A stretch of DNA of 22,184 bases from Actinomycetes bacterium (GTDB taxonomy: Bacteria; Actinomycetota; Acidimicrobiia; Acidimicrobiales; Palsa-688), in the NCBI GenBank assembly GCA_021816565.1, contig JAKAXN010000029.1, forward strand, positions 1-22,184. Reading direction: 5' to 3'. The notes beneath the pieces were generated by a model. That model worked only from the letters and a program-made list of their open reading frames with translations, did not search any database and had not been told where the DNA came from. Positions 19,321 through 22,184 of this stretch are shown one piece after another (position 1 is the stretch's first letter; each line of letters starts with the position of its first letter). Made by a program: the position numbers and the translations under genes.

Positions 19321-20160
19321 ATGACCGCCCTGTTCGTGTTCCTGGCCCTGGTGACCGGAGTGGCCGCGGCGGCCCGCTCGACGTGGTCACCGTGCGGGCT
19401 GTCGATGCTTTCGACCATCACCCCCTTCGGGGAGCGGGGCCGGGGCCACCGCTACGCGGTCACCGCCGGCTGGTTCGTCGCCGGAGCGGCGGCGGGCGGT
19501 GCCACCCTCGGCGCTGTCGCCGCGGGCGGAGCGGCGCTGGTGGCCGGCGCCGGCGGCACCCACCATCCGGCCGTGCTGGCCGGGGTGGCGGCCGGGCTGG
19601 CCGCGGCCGGTGCCGGGATGGACGCCGGGCTGTTCGGGGAGGTGCTGCCGTTGATCCGCCGCCAGGTGGACGACGGGTGGCTGGCCCGGTACCGGCCGTG
19701 GGTGTACGGGGCCGGTTTCGGATGGCAGATCGGGACCGGGCTGGCCACCTATCTGATGACCGCGGCGGTGCTGGTGGTGGCGTTCTTCGCCGCTCTCACC
19801 GCCTCGCCGGCCGCCGCGCTCGGGGTGGCCACGGCCTTCGGCCTGGCCCGGGGACTGACCGTCTTCCTCACCGCCCGGTCGGCCACCCCGGCCGGGCTGC
19901 GGGACCTGCACCGCCGTCTCGACGCCGCCGGGCCGGCCGTGCGCTGGGCGGTGGTCGGGGTGCAGGCCGGGGCCGCGGTGGCTCTGGGCCTGGTGGCCGC
20001 CGCGGCGACCGCGCCGGGCGATCTGGCCGTCCCGGCGGTGCTGGTCGGCGGGGCCGGACTGGCCGGCGGGGCCTACGCCCGGCGGCGGCGGGCGGCCCAC
20101 TGCGAGCGCCCCCGGGCGGGCGCCGACGCCCAGCCCGGCCGGAACGTGGTGGGGGCATGA
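19321..20160 (+). CDS. CcdA/DsbD-like multi-pass membrane protein with one membrane cysteine
   Basis: 279 residues with AAGGAGAA upstream, 14 bp after the mauA-like stop. Six or seven transmembrane helices are visible, rich in Ala and Gly. The N-terminal helix leads into STWSPCGLSMLSTITPFGERG, which resembles the SPCxLPxxP motif at the first helix of CcdA/DsbD electron carriers (C25). The second half has LFGEVLPLIRRQVDDGWLARYRPWVYGAGFGWQIGTG, where CcdA would have its second Cys but this protein has none. It could move reducing equivalents to the MauD-like protein, or it may be a degenerate relative with another role. The C-terminal tail is basic and cytosolic. It overlaps the lipoprotein gene by ATGA. 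The CcdA resemblance is my inference and needs a profile search. Confidence 0.7.
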   Translation: MTALFVFLALVTGVAAAARSTWSPCGLSMLSTITPFGERGRGHRYAVTAGWFVAGAAAGGATLGAVAAGGAALVAGAGGTHHPAVLAGVAAGLAAAGAGMDAGLFGEVLPLIRRQVDDGWLARYRPWVYGAGFGWQIGTGLATYLMTAAVLVVAFFAALTASPAAALGVATAFGLARGLTVFLTARSATPAGLRDLHRRLDAAGPAVRWAVVGVQAGAAVALGLVAAAATAPGDLAVPAVLVGGAGLAGGAYARRRRAAHCERPRAGADAQPGRNVVGA

Positions 20161-20642
20161 CCGGCCGGGGCGTTTCCGGCCGCGGCGGGGCCCTGACCGC
20201 CGCCGGCCTGGGTGTGGCGGTGGCCGCTCTCGCCGGCTGTGGCGGGTCCAGCAGCACCTCGGTTCACAGCATCAGCCCCTCCACCGCCAAGACCGTCGTC
20301 ACCGCCCCGCCCAGCTCCCTGGCGGCCCCGGTGCCCACCGTCTTCGACTGCGGGGGCGGGGCCTACGAGCCGAAGACCCTGCTGGTGGTCTGCGGGGTGG
20401 CGACCACCACTGTCACCGACGTGCGCTGGACGTCATGGAACGCGTCCGGGGCGGCCGGGTCGGGGACGGTGAACCTCAACAGCTCCGGCCTCCACGGCTC
20501 AGGACCGGCCGACCTGGCCCTGAGCGACGTGGTGCAGACCGGCAACGGGCCGCAGTTCTCGGTGCTCCAGGTGACCTGGACCGGCGCCTCGCCCGACGGC
20601 CACTCCAGCGACCGGTTCAAGCTGGCGGTCGCCCCCGGCTGA
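20157..20642 (+). CDS. Lipoprotein of unknown function
   Basis: 161 residues. A signal peptide ends in the lipobox LAGC (C28), then a Ser/Thr/Pro linker to about 60. The mature domain has two Cys (C65 in VFDCGGGAY and C79 in LLVVCGV), which probably form a disulfide, and a beta-rich pattern: TTTVTDVRWTSWN, SGTVNLNSS, QFSVLQVTWTG, DRFKLAVAPG. The ATG overlaps the preceding stop by ATGA, so it is the last gene of the mau-like operon. It may be displayed on the outer face of the membrane together with the cysteine-rich propeller protein. I do not recognise the family. Confidence 0.85.
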   Translation: MTGRGVSGRGGALTAAGLGVAVAALAGCGGSSSTSVHSISPSTAKTVVTAPPSSLAAPVPTVFDCGGGAYEPKTLLVVCGVATTTVTDVRWTSWNASGAAGSGTVNLNSSGLHGSGPADLALSDVVQTGNGPQFSVLQVTWTGASPDGHSSDRFKLAVAPG

Positions 20643-20693
20643 GCGGGCCGCCCCCTCACCTGTCGCTGTAGCGCCGGGACCGGGCCGGCCGCC

Positions 20694-20699
20694 TATGAT
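20694..20699 (+). promoter_or_regulatory. Putative -10 box of the 45-residue gene
   Basis: TATGAT is a near-consensus -10 and lies 8 nt before the ATG at 20708, with no SD between. It implies a new, almost leaderless transcript after the mau-like operon. No clear -35 is seen. Confidence 0.5.
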
Positions 20700-20707
20700 C
20701 CGGCGGC

Positions 20708-20845
20708 ATGAAGGCTCTGCGCCATTCTGTGCTCGCCCTGGGCGCGACCGTCATAATCGCCGGCATCGTCCGGCTGCGGGGGTCCGGAGGGACCCCCCCG
20801 CAGCGCGGTGGCTGGCGGGAGTTGCCCCCGGAAGAGCTGGGCTGA
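20708..20845 (+). CDS. Small single-span membrane protein (hypothetical)
   Basis: 45 residues. A short basic start MKALRHS is followed by one hydrophobic helix (8-20, VLALGATVIIAGI), then RLRGSGG, a Pro/Gly turn and an acidic tail WRELPPEELG. The codon pattern, the good -10 box 8 nt upstream and the stop just 9 nt before the next gene argue that it is real despite its size. I do not recognise a family. It may be co-expressed with the dehydrogenase-like gene downstream. Confidence 0.6.
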   Translation: MKALRHSVLALGATVIIAGIVRLRGSGGTPPQRGGWRELPPEELG

Positions 20846-20854
20846 TCCGTACCG

Positions 20855-21844
20855 GTGCACGCCGCAGTCGTAGGCTTCGGGGCGGTCGGCCGGCGGGTGG
20901 CCCAGGCGCTGGCCGCCGATGAGACCTTCGGCACCGTCACTGTCATACACCGGGACCCCTCCCGGGTGGCCGCCGCGGTGGACAGCTGGCCCGGTGCCGT
21001 CCAGGTCCGCCGGGGGGTGCCGGGTGACCCGGTAGCCGCCGATGTAACCGTGGTGACCGTGCCGGCCGGGGCCCGCCGGGCGGTGGTCTCCGCCCTGGAC
21101 CACGGCAGCCACGTGGTGTGCACGCTCGACGACCCGGTGGACGTCCGGGTGCTGCTCGATCTGGACGAGCGGGCCCGCACCCGCCGCCGGGCCCTGGCCG
21201 TGGGGGCCGCCATGGCCCCCGGCCTGTCATGTGTGCTGGCGGCCCGCATGCGGGCTTTGTTCGACCGGGTCGACGAGGTCCACGTGTCCAGCCTGGGCAC
21301 CGGCGGCCCGGCCTGCGCCCGACGCCACCACGCCGCCCTGGCCGGCATCTCGGTGGACTGGGTCGACGGCGGGTGGCGCCGCCGGCCCGGCGGGTCCGGT
21401 CGGGAGTTGGTGTGGTTCCCCGAACCGGTGGGCGGGGCGGACTGCTACCGGGCCGCGCTGGCCGACCCGATCCTGCTCCAGCCGGCCTTCCCGGAGTGCC
21501 GGCGGATCACCTCCCGGATGGAGGCCACCCGCCGGGACCGCCTGACGTCGTGGCTGCCCATGCTGCGCCCGCCCCACCCGGAAGGGCTGGTCGGTGCCGT
21601 CCGGGTGGAGATGAGGGGGTGGGTGGACGACCGCGCCGACACCCGCATCCTGGGCTGCGCCTGCCCGCCGGCGGTGATCGCCGCTGCGGTGGCCACCGAA
21701 ACGGCCCGCCTGGCGGTCACCGACCGCCTGGCCCGCCCGGGGGCCGGGGGCCTGGCCGAGCTGGTGGACGAGCCGGGGGCGTTCCTCAAGGCCCTGACCG
21801 GGTCCGGCATCACCCTAGCGGCGTTCCAGGGCGGCCCGATCTAG
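20855..21844 (+). CDS. Rossmann-fold dehydrogenase-like protein (saccharopine dehydrogenase-like)
   Basis: 329 residues from a GTG 9 nt after the previous stop. The dinucleotide-binding motif is AAVVGFGAVGRRVAQAL (3-19), followed by VTVIHRD with an Arg-Asp pair at the end of the second strand, and VTVVTVPAGARRAVVSAL as the fourth strand. This is the N-terminal layout of saccharopine dehydrogenase, homoserine dehydrogenase and similar NAD(P) oxidoreductases. The middle region GAAMAPGLSCVLAARM resembles the saccharopine dehydrogenase-like GxxPGxxxLLA motif. The substrate is unknown. The family placement is from pattern memory. Confidence 0.8.
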   Translation: MHAAVVGFGAVGRRVAQALAADETFGTVTVIHRDPSRVAAAVDSWPGAVQVRRGVPGDPVAADVTVVTVPAGARRAVVSALDHGSHVVCTLDDPVDVRVLLDLDERARTRRRALAVGAAMAPGLSCVLAARMRALFDRVDEVHVSSLGTGGPACARRHHAALAGISVDWVDGGWRRRPGGSGRELVWFPEPVGGADCYRAALADPILLQPAFPECRRITSRMEATRRDRLTSWLPMLRPPHPEGLVGAVRVEMRGWVDDRADTRILGCACPPAVIAAAVATETARLAVTDRLARPGAGGLAELVDEPGAFLKALTGSGITLAAFQGGPI

Positions 21845-21879
21845 GCCCGGTCCGGTCCGCCCGGCTCCGGGGGCGGGCC
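21844..21879. terminator. GC-rich inverted repeat in convergent gap
   Basis: GGCCCG (21844-21849) and CGGGCC (21874-21879) flank a further small CCCGG/CCGGG pair in the 44-bp gap between convergent genes. The position fits a terminator, but base composition alone makes such pairs common here. Confidence 0.25.
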
Positions 21880-21888
21880 GTCGACGGC

Positions 21889-22184
21889 TCAGGGCTTGCG
21901 GAAGCGCTGCGTCCAGCGCACCTTCCAGTCGAGCGGATCGTGGATGGGGGACTGGCTCAGGGCCCGGTTGAGCAGCTGCAGCGCCGCGGTGGCCTCGAAG
22001 TCGTCCACCCGGGCGTGCACCCGGGTCGCCACCTGGTCCCGGGCGGCTTCCAGATCCCGGCGGGCCGGGCCGGCCGCGGCGATCAGCTCGTCGGCCGCCT
22101 CGGGGGTGACACCGGACCGGCTCAGCTGGTAGGCCCGCTCGACCAGGGCGTCGGGACCGGCCGCGGGAGCCGGGGGGAGTTGGG
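21889..22184 (-). CDS. Protein of unknown function, C-terminal fragment (partial)
   Basis: The last 98 codons, including the stop, of a gene that continues beyond the right edge. The visible part is alpha-helical and charged: LVERAYQLSRSGVTPEAADEL, then a long helix AARRDLEAARDQVATRVHARV-like stretch, ALQLLNRALSQ, and the closing PLDWKVRWTQRFRKP. There are no membrane segments or cysteines. Codon use matches the neighbours, and the frame is open to the edge. I do not recognise the family. Confidence 0.75.
   Translation of the reverse strand, partial: QLPPAPAAGPDALVERAYQLSRSGVTPEAADELIAAAGPARRDLEAARDQVATRVHARVDDFEATAALQLLNRALSQSPIHDPLDWKVRWTQRFRKP

Overview
The window is about 22 kb of very GC-rich, gene-dense bacterial DNA. 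Starts are often GTG, many genes overlap by 4 bp (ATGA or GTGA), and several genes look leaderless, with a TAnnnT -10 box 6-8 nt before the start codon. Together with a SigB/SigF-type sigma factor and its promoter, an actinobacterial-style mau-like cluster and Tat-exported 'GYWLVASDGG' repeats, this points to Actinomycetota. An uncultured Acidimicrobiia-like lineage is my best guess, by inference only. I see no rRNA, tRNA, CRISPR, transposase or phage gene, so it reads as a chromosomal segment.

Layout. 1-828 (minus): an OmpR-type response regulator followed by the start of a sensor kinase. 976-1809: a C2H2 zinc finger joined to a baeRF-like (archaeo-eukaryotic release factor-like) domain. 1834-3918 (minus): a membrane PAS-GGDEF-EAL c-di-GMP protein. 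4051-5968 (minus): a sulfur-transfer operon, DsrE-like, TusA-like, then SQR-like flavoprotein, with a membrane protein gene upstream. 6660-10091: an orphan WtpA/ModA-like oxyanion-binding lipoprotein behind a perfect inverted repeat, a PadR regulator, a hexapeptide acyltransferase, a secreted protein and two odd overlapping small genes. 10211-12692: an alpha/beta hydrolase and the RarA/MgsA ATPase. 12753-13906: an encapsulated ferritin with a C-terminal cargo peptide and its encapsulin shell. 13922-14674 (minus): SurE.

14700-20642 is the most unusual part. A SigF-type sigma factor gene carries an N-terminal CheR-like methyltransferase domain whose SAM-binding motif looks ruined, and a near-perfect SigF-type promoter precedes it. 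Next comes a tightly overlapping operon: a MauD-like membrane thioredoxin, an unknown protein, a MauE-like membrane protein, then a Tat-exported protein with 26 cysteines. That protein's N-terminal part aligns with the methylamine dehydrogenase light chain (MauA), but the second Trp of the TTQ cofactor is Gln. It is fused to six 42-residue repeats that probably form a beta-propeller. A CcdA-like membrane protein and a lipoprotein follow. There is no mauB or mauG. I read this as a dedicated disulfide-handling and export system for one cysteine-rich cell-surface protein, not methylamine oxidation.

20708-22184: a 45-residue membrane peptide, a Rossmann-fold dehydrogenase-like protein and the 3' end of an unknown gene on the minus strand. 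No gene-free stretch exceeds 300 bases.
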